Assembly: GCA_023146365.1 (NCBI GenBank)
Contig: JAGLCE010000101.1
Coordinates: 1 to 12,933 of the forward strand
Reading direction: 5' to 3'
DNA from: Endozoicomonadaceae bacterium
GTDB taxonomy: Bacteria; Pseudomonadota; Gammaproteobacteria; Pseudomonadales; Endozoicomonadaceae
Length of the DNA: 12,933 nt
Below are positions 1 to 7,192 of this stretch, one piece after another; position 1 is the first letter of the stretch, and each line of letters opens with the position of its first letter. The notes under the pieces are model-generated. The model searched no databases. It was given only the letters and a program-made list of their open reading frames with translations, and was not told the DNA's origin. The translations under genes and the position numbers were made by a program.

Positions 1-71
1 AATCAGGCGAGACCCGACAAGTAGATAAGTCAAACCATTAACACGGTGATTTTTTTTGCAATAACAGCTGA

Positions 72-113
72 TTCAAAATTGTTGTTTCAAAATTATTGTT
101 TCAAAACAATAGT
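72..113 (+). repeat. Three tandem 14-bp units upstream of the cystatin-like gene
   Basis: Three head-to-tail units lie at 72-85 (TTCAAAATTGTTGT), 86-99 (TTCAAAATTATTGT) and 100-113 (TTCAAAACAATAGT). The first two differ at one base and the third diverges after TTCAAAA. The last junction also forms a dyad, ATTGTTT-CA-AAACAAT, at 95-110. The array stops exactly where the candidate -35 box begins (113-118), the position expected for a cooperative regulator. The repeat is seen directly; its regulatory role is inference. Confidence 0.6.
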
Positions 114-141
114 TGATTAACCATCTAACTAATGATACTAT
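113..141 (+). promoter_or_regulatory. Candidate sigma70 promoter with extended -10 for the cystatin-like gene
   Basis: TTGATT at 113-118 is followed by a 17-bp spacer and TACTAT at 136-141. TG at 133-134 precedes the -10 by one base, giving an extended -10 (TGn). The predicted transcription start near 148 would leave a leader of about 107 nt before the ATG at 255. Both hexamers match consensus at 4 of 6 positions, so this is a moderate prediction. Confidence 0.45.
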
Positions 142-254
142 CGAAAAAATCAAAGGTTATCAGAGTGAAATATTATTTCCAGAATGCTTTTTGATTATTA
201 TGCGAATAAAACGCATTAACCCTTTCATTGTTTACATGGAGTTAATAAAAAAAT

Positions 255-644
255 ATGTCTAAATCAATAATTACACTAATCGCTGCTGCCACGATAGGCC
301 TATCCGGATGGCAGCAAACCATTGCCTCAGAGTATTACCATGAGCAAGGTGAGCAAGGTGAGCAAGAACATAATATGCATTTACTTGGAGCATGGTCAAA
401 AATCCCTGTCGATGAAGCAGTAATGGATGCTGCGGCTTTTGCCACCGACATGATCGACGATGGTCAACTATTGACCGTGTTATCAGCCAAGCGTCAAGTG
501 GTTGCCGGCATAAACTACTCCCTCGTGCTATCAATGGATAGCGGACATGTGTGGGAAGTCATCGTTTATCAAAACTTGAATAATGTTGATATCTTGATCA
601 GCAAAAATCAAATCGATCAAAATGGAGTAGAACCTTACTTATAA
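255..644 (+). CDS. Secreted cystatin-like cysteine-protease inhibitor
   Basis: A 129-aa protein with an N-terminal signal peptide (hydrophobic residues 5-17, probable cleavage around residues 24-25), so it is exported. Three cystatin hallmarks occur in the correct order and spacing. A glycine with following Trp is in the N-terminal trunk (LGAW, 44-47). The first inhibitory hairpin QxVxG is present as QVVAG (81-85) followed by INYSL. A second hairpin region lies around VW...VYQNLN (99-109). Between them, residues 52-70 look like the single cystatin helix (DEAVMDAAAFATDMID). In the family these wedge elements block papain-like (C1) proteases. A short EQGEQGEQE repeat (30-38) links signal peptide and domain. 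GGAG at 238-241 lies 13 nt before the ATG, a longer spacing than ideal. The gene is monocistronic, preceded by a repeat array. Target protease and biological role are unknown; no C1 protease gene lies nearby. Confidence 0.72.
   Translation: MSKSIITLIAAATIGLSGWQQTIASEYYHEQGEQGEQEHNMHLLGAWSKIPVDEAVMDAAAFATDMIDDGQLLTVLSAKRQVVAGINYSLVLSMDSGHVWEVIVYQNLNNVDILISKNQIDQNGVEPYL
342..368 (+). repeat. Nine-bp in-frame tandem repeat in the cystatin-like gene
   Basis: The unit gagcaaggt occurs at 342-350 and 351-359, with a degenerate third copy at 360-368. It encodes Glu-Gln-Gly twice and then Glu-Gln-Glu. It lies between signal peptide and cystatin domain, so copy-number change would alter only linker length and keep the frame. 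Confidence 0.7.
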
Positions 645-694
645 TTCAGGACTACCGAACGGAATAATGATTACTTTGCGCATTCAGAACGAGT

Positions 695-814
695 TTACAA
701 CAGTTGATCAAATCGTTTGCGCTCAGTATTATTGAAAAATACAGCATGATTCATGATCGTATTACTATCACCATAAACGACTCTGACATCCATGCGATCA
801 CATAGATTATCCAT
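695..814 (-). CDS. Possible small protein of 39 aa
   Basis: An ATG at 814 opens a 39-codon frame ending in TAA at 695. The codon just before the ATG is itself a stop, so the frame is not the tail of a longer ORF at this site. GGAG lies about 11 nt upstream, a plausible ribosome-binding site. The product is polar, ends in a basic segment (ERKRFDQLL) and has no membrane segment. I do not recognise it. It could equally be chance or the remnant of an eroded gene, since the spacer is otherwise empty. Confidence 0.2.
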   Translation of the reverse strand: MDNLCDRMDVRVVYGDSNTIMNHAVFFNNTERKRFDQLL

Positions 815-946
815 TTAAAAAATTTCTCCCACACCGTAAAGCAGGTTCTACATACAAGATGCCAGGCTAACAAACAGAGGTATTGGATGAGTCATCACTA
901 TTTTTTATCAATAGTCACCATTCAGAGAAGGCGAAACAACAGGATC

Positions 947-975
947 AAGACATACCGAATCGTATACCCTATAAT
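947..975 (+). promoter_or_regulatory. Probable sigma70 promoter of rpiA
   Basis: A perfect TATAAT at 970-975 is preceded, after a 17-bp spacer, by AAGACA at 947-952 (4 of 6 matches to TTGACA). Transcription would start near 982, giving a leader of about 26 nt before the ATG at 1008. This suits a constitutively expressed housekeeping gene. Confidence 0.55.
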
Positions 976-1007
976 CTACCCAATTTTTTCCAATCTGTGA
1001 AACCGTC

Positions 1008-1682
1008 ATGACTCAGAACGAACGAAAGCAGGCCGTAGCGCATGCAGCACTTGACCATATTCTTCCCCATCTTGAAAATGACATGATTCTCGGCATTGGC
1101 ACAGGCTCTACCGCCAACGGTTTTATTGATGCACTGGCTGAGATAAAGAACCGTTTTGACGGTGCAGTTGCCAGCTCCGAATCTTCCGCCGAGCGACTTC
1201 GCACCCATGGCATTCCGGTCTATGACTTAAACACCGTCAGCGAACTCCGTTTCTATATCGACGGCACCGACGAAACCAACGAACACCTCCACCTGATCAA
1301 AGGCGGTGGCGCCGCACTGACTCGGGAAAAAATTGTGGCAGTCGTTGCCAAAGAGTTCATCTGTATCGCTGACGAAAACAAGTGGGTTGACGTACTAGGC
1401 GCCTTCCCGCTAGCGGTGGAAGTCATTCCGATGGCTCGCAGCTATGTCGGCCGAGAGCTGGTAAAATTGGGTAGCGATCCAATTTACCGGGAAGGGGTTG
1501 TCACTGATAACGGCAATATCATTCTTGATGCTTGGAATATGAACATTATTAATCCAATTGAGGTGGAGCAGGCCATTAACCAGATTACAGGCGTGGTGGC
1601 TAACGGCCTGTTTGCTATACGTCCCGCCGATCTGCTTTTACTGGGAACATCTAGCGGCGTAAAGAGTCTGACTATCCAATAA
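1008..1682 (+). CDS. rpiA: Ribose-5-phosphate isomerase A
   Basis: A 224-aa cytosolic enzyme that interconverts ribose-5-phosphate and ribulose-5-phosphate in the non-oxidative pentose phosphate pathway. It is close to E. coli RpiA (219 aa) throughout. Visible motifs are the phosphate-binding GTGSTA (31-36), the DGTDE loop (85-89, with catalytic-region Asp85 and Asp88) and KGGGAALTREK (98-108), which carries the Lys98 and Glu107 equivalents of E. coli Lys94 and Glu103. FICIAD, EVIPMA and GVVTDNGN are also present. Start and length fit the family (MTQ...). There is little Shine-Dalgarno sequence before the ATG, but a good promoter lies about 30 bp upstream. The ilvA gene often found beside rpiA in gammaproteobacteria is absent. 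The gene appears monocistronic and intact. Confidence 0.97.
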   Translation: MTQNERKQAVAHAALDHILPHLENDMILGIGTGSTANGFIDALAEIKNRFDGAVASSESSAERLRTHGIPVYDLNTVSELRFYIDGTDETNEHLHLIKGGGAALTREKIVAVVAKEFICIADENKWVDVLGAFPLAVEVIPMARSYVGRELVKLGSDPIYREGVVTDNGNIILDAWNMNIINPIEVEQAINQITGVVANGLFAIRPADLLLLGTSSGVKSLTIQ

Positions 1683-1809
1683 AAGATTCTTTTGTCACCT
1701 AACCACCCGTAACGATGCCCGTTGAACCTGCTTAGAGGCAGAAAGCGCCAAGATAATCTTTTGCAACTTCGCATACAACCAATAGTTATTAAGCTTTACC
1801 TTTTAAAAA

Positions 1810-1839
1810 TTTTTACTTATTATAAGAATCAAGTAAAAA
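1810..1839. repeat. 9-bp perfect inverted repeat, 12-nt loop
   Basis: TTTTTACTT at 1810-1818 is complementary to AAGTAAAAA at 1831-1839 across a 12-nt loop. It lies about 130 bp after rpiA. The stem is AT-rich with no strong GC clamp, so a terminator role for rpiA is possible but weak. Confidence 0.5.
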
Positions 1840-2047
1840 CTAACTGATAAGTTTATGCCTTTATCTCCACTAGGCAAATACTACTCTGAGCAACACGCGT
1901 ATCGTTAAACCTCATAACACCGTGACTCAATAGCAAACTCTCACGCTAGCGCTGCTGACGTCCCCCATCTATTTACAGCGCTCGCCGAGTTGTTTATCTC
2001 TTTTTTCGTAGGACATCACTACTGGTACAGCTGTTTAGGACACCTCT

Positions 2048-2149
2048 AATAACCTAGCCCAAGCCAAGGACCATCACTGTTTTCTCTTAGGCAAAACAAC
2101 ACAAAAGAGAAAATAACAGGGTTATTTCGAGTTTTGCTCAACGAAATAA
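2048..2149. repeat. Cluster of nested and overlapping dyads
   Basis: Three perfect complementary pairs overlap here. AATAACC (2048-2054) pairs with GGTTATT (2120-2126). Inside it, TTTTCTCTT (2080-2088) pairs with AAGAGAAAA (2105-2113). Next to it, TTATTTCG (2122-2129) pairs with CGAAATAA (2142-2149). GCAAAAC (2091-2097) also pairs with GTTTTGC (2131-2137). The outer stem and the 2122 hairpin share bases, so they would be mutually exclusive folds. No T-tract follows, which argues against a simple terminator. Confidence 0.5.
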
Positions 2150-2403
2150 AGGGCGTGACATGCAAAGATGACAATGTAGCAGGATGATTAAATGCGTCCT
2201 TATTAAACTCATACTCTACTCGCCATTGAACAGAGCGACACTATCCAAAAGTGCCCACTGCGACACAAGCCAAGACTATTTTTTTGTAGCTATCCTCCTT
2301 ACGAGAGCTAGAGCATGGAATATTTTGAGATAACACTATCTTTTTTATCTTAAAATGTCATTACCTATAACGTTTTTCCTACCAAATTATCTCTAAAATA
2401 AAA

Positions 2404-2460
2404 AGAGAAACATTAAAAAGTAGGCCGACAGGTAATTGCAACAAACCATAATGTTTCTCT
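2404..2460. repeat. 11-bp perfect inverted repeat ahead of the BPSS1780-like gene
   Basis: AGAGAAACATT at 2404-2414 is complementary to AATGTTTCTCT at 2450-2460, separated by 35 nt. A-rich and T-rich tracts flank the arms and nearly extend the pairing. The right arm ends 44 bp before the next start codon. It may be an operator pair, a leader hairpin or the ends of a tiny mobile element. Confidence 0.5.
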
Positions 2461-2504
2461 GTTTTTATGCAGTCCATTCAGCAGTAGATGGGGTAGAGTA
2501 GATC

Positions 2505-3509
2505 ATGGAGTTTTCTGTTTGTTTCACCGGTGAGTTTCGTTCAGATTTCAATAAAAAATCGGTCGAAAAAGACTTTAGTAAGCTATTTAACCTAAATGAT
2601 GAGGATGTCCTGAAACGTATATTCTCAGAGTCTTCTCCGATATTAATTCGTAAAAACCTGACGCTGCTAAAAGCTGAACGTTATCGAAAGGAACTCCATA
2701 ACATCGGCATGCAAACGATAATTATCGATAAAGAAAATACACCTTTGCAAAAATTCATTCAAGTCGAAGCAATCGAAACTACAGCCACAGACAATACAGA
2801 CAGCAACACCCCCTCTTCTATCGTTTTTAATAAGAACAGTGAAAACGACGATCAGATTTATGCCGAACCGTCTATCGAAACTTGCACAACCAATGCATCC
2901 CTCTCTTGGCTATCGACAGCCTTTGAGCAGTTCAAAAAAGCTCCTAAATTCTGGACTTCAATCACGTTACTATGGGGAGTTGCACTCGCCATTTTTCAGA
3001 TAATCCCTATAGTCGGCAGTATAATAGCTATAATATTCTCCGGTATTATCTCCGCATTTCTAACATTAGCGGCACATCGACTATCGAATAATCAAGAGAT
3101 ATCCTTTTCAATCGTAATGGATAACTTTAAACCCAGCCTCAAGCAAATTGCTATCTTAAGTGTTTTAGCCGGTATTTTTTATTCTACCTTGTTTAGCATC
3201 ATACTTAGCATTTTCGGTGATAACCTCATAATAAGCATTGTTATTCTTATAGTGGGAACAAGCGCACTCAGCATGGCATTTTTGTTTTCCCCCATTCTGA
3301 TATTAGTGAAGCGCACTCCTATCCCTGAGGCACTTAAACTCAGTTTCGAAGGATGCCGCCAAAACATTCTGCCTTTGAGCGTTTACAGCCTGCTAGCCAC
3401 AAGCCTTATTATCGTTGGCATGATTCCCTTAGGACTCGGCATACTGATTGCAATACCACTACTAATTCTGACGACGTATCAAGCATATAATGAAATAATT
3501 GTCTATTAA
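2505..3509 (+). CDS. BPSS1780-like inner-membrane protein
   Basis: A 334-aa protein in three parts. Residues 1-75 form a small cytoplasmic domain (FSVCFTGEF, then KAERYRKELHNIGM, then TIII) of the type I recall at the N-terminus of several gammaproteobacterial membrane proteins. Residues 80-140 are a low-complexity Thr/Ser/Asn-rich linker. Residues 150-334 hold about five to six hydrophobic segments, with IIPIVGSIIAI near 166-176 and the closing pattern PLGLGILIAIPLL...YQAYNEI (308-331). That pattern matches the BPSS1780 family of unknown function as I remember it. GGGGTAGAG at 2490-2498, about 6 nt before the ATG, supports the start. The gene looks more AT-rich than rpiA or the PiT gene. Function is not known; the assignment rests on motif recall rather than alignment. 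Confidence 0.6.
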   Translation: MEFSVCFTGEFRSDFNKKSVEKDFSKLFNLNDEDVLKRIFSESSPILIRKNLTLLKAERYRKELHNIGMQTIIIDKENTPLQKFIQVEAIETTATDNTDSNTPSSIVFNKNSENDDQIYAEPSIETCTTNASLSWLSTAFEQFKKAPKFWTSITLLWGVALAIFQIIPIVGSIIAIIFSGIISAFLTLAAHRLSNNQEISFSIVMDNFKPSLKQIAILSVLAGIFYSTLFSIILSIFGDNLIISIVILIVGTSALSMAFLFSPILILVKRTPIPEALKLSFEGCRQNILPLSVYSLLATSLIIVGMIPLGLGILIAIPLLILTTYQAYNEIIVY

Positions 3510-3578
3510 TAACGTCTCGCTGAAACACAAGGCTGTTCGTAATATAGTTTGTACGCAAAGTGTACCGATATGGAAGAG

Positions 3579-3621
3579 AGCAAAGACCCTCTAAATGAAG
3601 AGATGAGTTTTTGCTTTTTTT
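3579..3621 (+). terminator. Candidate intrinsic terminator after the BPSS1780-like gene
   Basis: AGCAAA (3579-3584) pairs with TTTGCT (3610-3615), and internal CTCT (3589-3592) pairs with AGAG (3599-3602). This gives an interrupted hairpin followed directly by a T run (3615-3621). The stem is imperfect and not GC-rich, so strength is uncertain. Its position, 70 bp after the stop codon and ahead of a convergent gene, fits. Confidence 0.4.
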
Positions 3622-3673
3622 CTACGAAACGGTTGTTTTAATTCGATATCAACTAATTGTCAACGAGAGACTA

Positions 3674-5587
3674 TCAGCTAAAACACCTTTCCGATGATGT
3701 CACCCGCAAAATTTCCTCAATGGTGGTAAAACCCGCTAGCACCTTGCTAGCACCACTGATCTTCAGAGTTTGCACACCTTCACGATTCATCTGGCGACGC
3801 ATGGCCTTAACATCACAACTAGAATTGATATGTTGACTAATTGCATTGCTTAACGGCATGATTTCATAAATTCCGGCCCGACCACGATAACCGGTATTCC
3901 GGCACTCTACACACCCAACGGCCACATGACTGGTATCAGGCACTGTCGATCGCCATGGCTGAATCAGTTCTCGCCACACGGCAGGATCAACCGCTCTTGT
4001 CTGCTTACAATTCGGGCACAGTGTCCTGACCAACCGCTGCGCCATCACGCCAATCAGCGTAGTCCGGATCAGATAACTGGGAATACCCAGATCCAAAAGC
4101 CGGGTAACCGCAGATGAGGTATCATTAGTATGTAAGGTTGAGAACACCAAGTGTCCGGTCAATGCCGCCTGAATCGCCATTTCTGCCGTTTTCAAGTCTC
4201 GAATTTCCCCCACCATGAGAATATCAGGATCTTGCCGCAACAGCGCTCTGACCCCTTTGGCAAAATCAAGCCCGATCTCATGCAGCACCTGCATCTGGTT
4301 GAACATGGGCTCCACCATTTCAATGGGATCTTCAATGGTGCACACATTGATTTTCGGTGTTGCCAGATCTTTCAACGTTGAATAGAGGGTCGTGGTTTTT
4401 CCGGAACCGGTCGGCCCAGTCACCAATACAATGCCATGCGATTGACGCACGATGCTGTGCCAGCGCTTCTCATCGTTACGGGAAAACCCCAGCGAATGAA
4501 ATCCTTTCTGCAACACAGCAGGGTCGAAGATCCGCATGGCTAGTTTTTCACCAAACACCGTTGCCAGTGTGGAGAGTCGCAATTCCACCTCATTACCAGA
4601 TCGTCCTTTGGTCTTGATTCGGCCATCCTGCGGTTGTCTTTTTTCTGCCACATTCATCCGACCCAAAATTTTTAAGCGACTGATGACAGCCATAGCAATG
4701 TCTGAGGGCAGTTCATGTACCTGTTGAAGAAGACCATCAATCCTGAATCGAACATTGCCCACCTCTTTTTTTGGTTCAATATGAATATCACTCGCACGCT
4801 GATCGAATGCGTATTGCAATATCCAGTCAACGATATTGATAACATGCTGATCATTGGCTTCAGAGTGACGGACATTACCCAGTTCAAGTAACTGTTCGAA
4901 AGAGGTCGATATCGCCGTATTGCCTTGGCCGTCCTGCAACGCTCGAGTCACCGAATCAGCCAGGCTATAGAATTCAGCGGAATAACGTCGTATATCTGCC
5001 GGACTGCTGACCACCCGTCGGATCTTTTTCCGATTGATATGTCGGACGGTATCCTCCCAATCGGAACTGAACGGCTGAGCACTGGCAATCACCAACGTGT
5101 CATCACTCACTTCAACCGCCAGAATTTGATGACGCTGGGCATAAGCCCCAGACATCACCGGAGTAATAGCCACTGGGTCAATCTTCAGCGGGTCGATGAA
5201 ATAATAGGACTGGTTCGCTCGTGATGCCAACCAGCGCATCATGATATCAATAGTTAAAAGTTGTCCAGTCTGTTGCTTATTCTCTAGTGCGAGTTCTTCC
5301 AGGTACTCCACGGGATGCAGCCTAGATTGTTCGACATTACGACGGAGGCTAAGGACTTTACGCACCTGGATGTTATCCAGAAAACCAGATATACGGAGTT
5401 CTTTCAAGACAAAGGCCAGATCCATGCATTGACCCTTTTCCAAATACTCCTTGTTCAGATTGAGCAACACATCCTGCAGCTCTGAATCAACTTGCTGCTG
5501 CTCACTGCCCACAGACCGGCTTTCGACATCCTTTTTTGCTGTTTCCATATTTTTGCTACCAGATACTGAGTTTAAATGGCACTGCAT
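3674..5587 (-). CDS. GspE/PilB-family secretion ATPase
   Basis: A 637-aa traffic ATPase of the type II secretion/type IV pilus superfamily, which powers pilus or pseudopilus assembly at the inner membrane. Residues ~40-210 are an N-terminal domain of the GspE/MshE kind. RASDIHIEP (264-272) opens the second N-domain. The ATPase core shows Walker A GPTGSGKT (391-398), Asp box TIEDPIE (417-423), Walker B DILMVGEIRD (455-464) and His box HLVFSTLHTND (479-489). A four-cysteine zinc site follows (C524, C527, C559, C562), typical of GspE and PilB-like members. All catalytic elements are intact. Start is uncertain: GGGAG lies rather far (about 15 nt) from the ATG at 5587, and Met14 (5548) is an alternative with a weak site. 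No other secretion or pilin gene is in view; only a SPOR-domain gene, 103 bp upstream, is likely co-transcribed. Specific role is therefore unassigned. Confidence 0.88.
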   Translation of the reverse strand: MQCHLNSVSGSKNMETAKKDVESRSVGSEQQQVDSELQDVLLNLNKEYLEKGQCMDLAFVLKELRISGFLDNIQVRKVLSLRRNVEQSRLHPVEYLEELALENKQQTGQLLTIDIMMRWLASRANQSYYFIDPLKIDPVAITPVMSGAYAQRHQILAVEVSDDTLVIASAQPFSSDWEDTVRHINRKKIRRVVSSPADIRRYSAEFYSLADSVTRALQDGQGNTAISTSFEQLLELGNVRHSEANDQHVINIVDWILQYAFDQRASDIHIEPKKEVGNVRFRIDGLLQQVHELPSDIAMAVISRLKILGRMNVAEKRQPQDGRIKTKGRSGNEVELRLSTLATVFGEKLAMRIFDPAVLQKGFHSLGFSRNDEKRWHSIVRQSHGIVLVTGPTGSGKTTTLYSTLKDLATPKINVCTIEDPIEMVEPMFNQMQVLHEIGLDFAKGVRALLRQDPDILMVGEIRDLKTAEMAIQAALTGHLVFSTLHTNDTSSAVTRLLDLGIPSYLIRTTLIGVMAQRLVRTLCPNCKQTRAVDPAVWRELIQPWRSTVPDTSHVAVGCVECRNTGYRGRAGIYEIMPLSNAISQHINSSCDVKAMRRQMNREGVQTLKISGASKVLAGFTTIEEILRVTSSERCFS

Positions 5588-5690
5588 ACGTGACCATCAA
5601 CTCTCCCACGATGATCAAGGCATTGAGACAAGACGCAACATCCGATCAAACCACAACACCACCACAACAACAATGATGATGATGTTCCGC

Positions 5691-6368
5691 TCAAGGTAGG
5701 GAGATCGTTCGGCTACTCAGATCACGAATCTGACGGGGTGAAGGGTGAAGATAAGCCAGCGAGCGTTCCCGATGAATCGCACTCATATCACGCTTGGCAG
5801 CCTCTTCATTGGGAAACAGCCCAGAGACGACGAGATACTCTTTCATATCTCGGTGGTCAGAGATCAGCAACAGGGAGTCCTCAATAAGGCCGACAACCCT
5901 CCGCATTTGAGCGGCTTCCCCTTTATCACTCCCTTTATACCAGAGAATTGTATAAGCCTCCTCACGCTGAAGCATCATAAGCAATTTTCCTGCATCCGAA
6001 CTCAGGGAGAGGAAGGGAGCAATGTTAACAGTATTTGGAGCAGCACTAGACCCACCAGATGCATCATTAACATTCGAGGTAGTCGACACCACTGAATGCC
6101 CAGAGGAAGATTTTTTGGGTTGTTTCAGCGCACTAAACGTTTTACTGATTGATCGACGCAGTGCGGAAATCGTATCCAGTGGCACAGTATATTCACTCGA
6201 CGCACCAGTACGACACAGCCAGTCGTCACCATCATTAAAGGCACGACACTCCCAGTCTGCCGCATAGGCACCGTGACTCTTCGTCGGCGGCTCCGTAGCA
6301 CTCACCGATGAAGAGAGCATGACACTCACCAGCAACCATTTCCAAGAATAATATTGTTCGTGCATCAC
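5691..6368 (-). CDS. Periplasmic SPOR-domain-like protein
   Basis: A 225-aa exported protein. A signal peptide covers residues 10-24 (hydrophobic core, cleavage near SVSA). A short motif with paired cysteines follows (DWECRAFNDGDDWLCRTG, 39-55), then a Ser/Asn-rich linker (85-112). Residues ~136-216 resemble a SPOR fold as in DamX-type proteins: YTILWYKGS, a helix, then LLLIS, a conserved YLVVSGLFPNEEAAKRDMSAI and a final strand before PRQIRDL. SPOR domains bind denuded septal peptidoglycan. The start is GTG at 6368 with AAGG 7 nt upstream; ATG at 6365 is the next codon and nearly as good. It lies directly upstream of the GspE-family ATPase gene, suggesting a shared transcript and possibly a cell-envelope machine. 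SPOR assignment is by pattern and not certain. Confidence 0.65.
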   Translation of the reverse strand: MMHEQYYSWKWLLVSVMLSSSVSATEPPTKSHGAYAADWECRAFNDGDDWLCRTGASSEYTVPLDTISALRRSISKTFSALKQPKKSSSGHSVVSTTSNVNDASGGSSAAPNTVNIAPFLSLSSDAGKLLMMLQREEAYTILWYKGSDKGEAAQMRRVVGLIEDSLLLISDHRDMKEYLVVSGLFPNEEAAKRDMSAIHRERSLAYLHPSPRQIRDLSSRTISLP

Positions 6369-6562
6369 CCCTGCACCTTCTCTTCGCCATTCTCAACGAC
6401 AAGTGTACGAGTTCAGTACCTGTGAAACAAATCAGGCGGCCTGCTTGCGTTGCTGATAATAACTTATGGTCGTTGCTAATCCAATGCCACAGTGAGACCG
6501 ATAGTGGCTGCAGTTGAACTCAGACACTCCCTGACACCAAACCGATAGAGGATGATGAATAT

Positions 6563-7192
6563 TTATTGGGCGAGCAACTGCCGATTGATCAATGCATACC
6601 CCCGCTCAGCCTTGCTAACATCGCAGGGCTCAAGCGTCACTGAACGACACAACTGCTCTGCAATCTCATGCAACGCCTCTTCAGAGCCGGAGAGCAACTC
6701 AATCTCTACCTCTGAGATCGCTTCTCGAAACATCCCAGCCCTGATTTCGCCAACATCCAAAGAGAGTTCCACACAAGCACTGTGCTGCTTGTCCCAGTTA
6801 AGCGTAAAGGCGGTACGCTGAAAATTGGTATTAAAAACCGGTGTCAGCGCCGAGAAATCAATAGTAATCAGTGCGTCAGGCCATACGGGCTGAAGCAGCG
6901 CCATATCAAGACGCTCTCTCTCCAAAGACCACTCCCACTCACCCCGTCGGCTTAGACCGTTCCGACTCTGTCCACGGGTTTTCAGCGTCTGAATATATCG
7001 CCCTTGATTTTCACGAATTCTCAGCGATACACGGGCTTGATGCAATCGCTGATCAACCGTATCAAAATACGTATTCTGAAATTGAAAGAAACACTGGCCA
7101 GCGACACAGGACTCTTTCAGCAGAGGATTTGATAGCAGATGGCTGTGCGCCTCAGGCGCAATCAGCAGCTTAAGTTCGGTTTCTTTCGGCAT
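6563..7192 (-). CDS. CYTH-domain (triphosphate tunnel) phosphatase
   Basis: A 209-aa cytosolic CYTH protein. The diagnostic ExExK motif is at the very N-terminus (ETELK, residues 4-8). The usual tunnel strands follow: YFDTVDQRLHQARVSLRIRE, YIQTLKTRG and RGEWEWSL, with later acidic strands VELSLDVGEIRAG and EVEIELLSG. Family members hydrolyse inorganic triphosphate or similar phosphorylated compounds with divalent metal; some are class IV adenylate cyclases. Length matches a single CYTH domain without the CHAD domain found in longer members. An upstream in-frame TTG at 7228 would add 12 residues; ATG at 7192 is preferred because it places ExExK where the family has it. It is divergent from the DUF47-PiT phosphate pair, which makes a role in phosphate or polyphosphate metabolism the most likely. 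Confidence 0.87.
   Translation of the reverse strand: MPKETELKLLIAPEAHSHLLSNPLLKESCVAGQCFFQFQNTYFDTVDQRLHQARVSLRIRENQGRYIQTLKTRGQSRNGLSRRGEWEWSLERERLDMALLQPVWPDALITIDFSALTPVFNTNFQRTAFTLNWDKQHSACVELSLDVGEIRAGMFREAISEVEIELLSGSEEALHEIAEQLCRSVTLEPCDVSKAERGYALINRQLLAQ

Larger units (their letters stand above)
645..1007. other. Intergenic spacer, cystatin-like gene to rpiA
   Basis: This 363-bp stretch has no convincing large gene and no clear terminator for the upstream gene. It contains the rpiA promoter near its 3' end and one short minus-strand ORF (695-814), listed separately. A small dyad ATCATG/CATGAT occurs around 746-760. Confidence 0.6.
1683..2504. other. Gene-free region rich in inverted repeats
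   Basis: No plausible coding frame of useful length is visible on either strand across 822 bp. The stretch is AT-rich and holds several perfect inverted repeats, listed individually, at 1810-1839, 2048-2126, 2080-2113, 2122-2149 and 2404-2460. It could be an eroded mobile element, a structured RNA locus, or decayed former coding sequence. Nothing visible allows a choice. Confidence 0.6.

Noticed and set aside
72..113. Repeat array as a CRISPR
   Set aside because: Units are directly adjacent 14-mers with no spacers and no cas genes nearby.
1684..1697. AAAAGATTCTTTT just after rpiA as a terminator
   Set aside because: It is palindromic with virtually no loop, so it cannot form a usable hairpin, and it has no GC stem.
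3926..5224. Several plus-strand open frames of 60-99 codons across the ATPase gene
   Set aside because: They are antisense to a protein with intact catalytic motifs, show no recognisable domains and have no ribosome-binding sites; they are reading-frame shadows.
3674..5587. Naming the ATPase pilB or gspE
   Set aside because: No companion T2SS or pilus genes are in the window, and the motifs do not separate the subfamilies.
6430..6450. CAGG-CGG-CCTG as a terminator for the CYTH gene
   Set aside because: The stem is only 4 bp with a broken T tract on the relevant strand, too weak to support.
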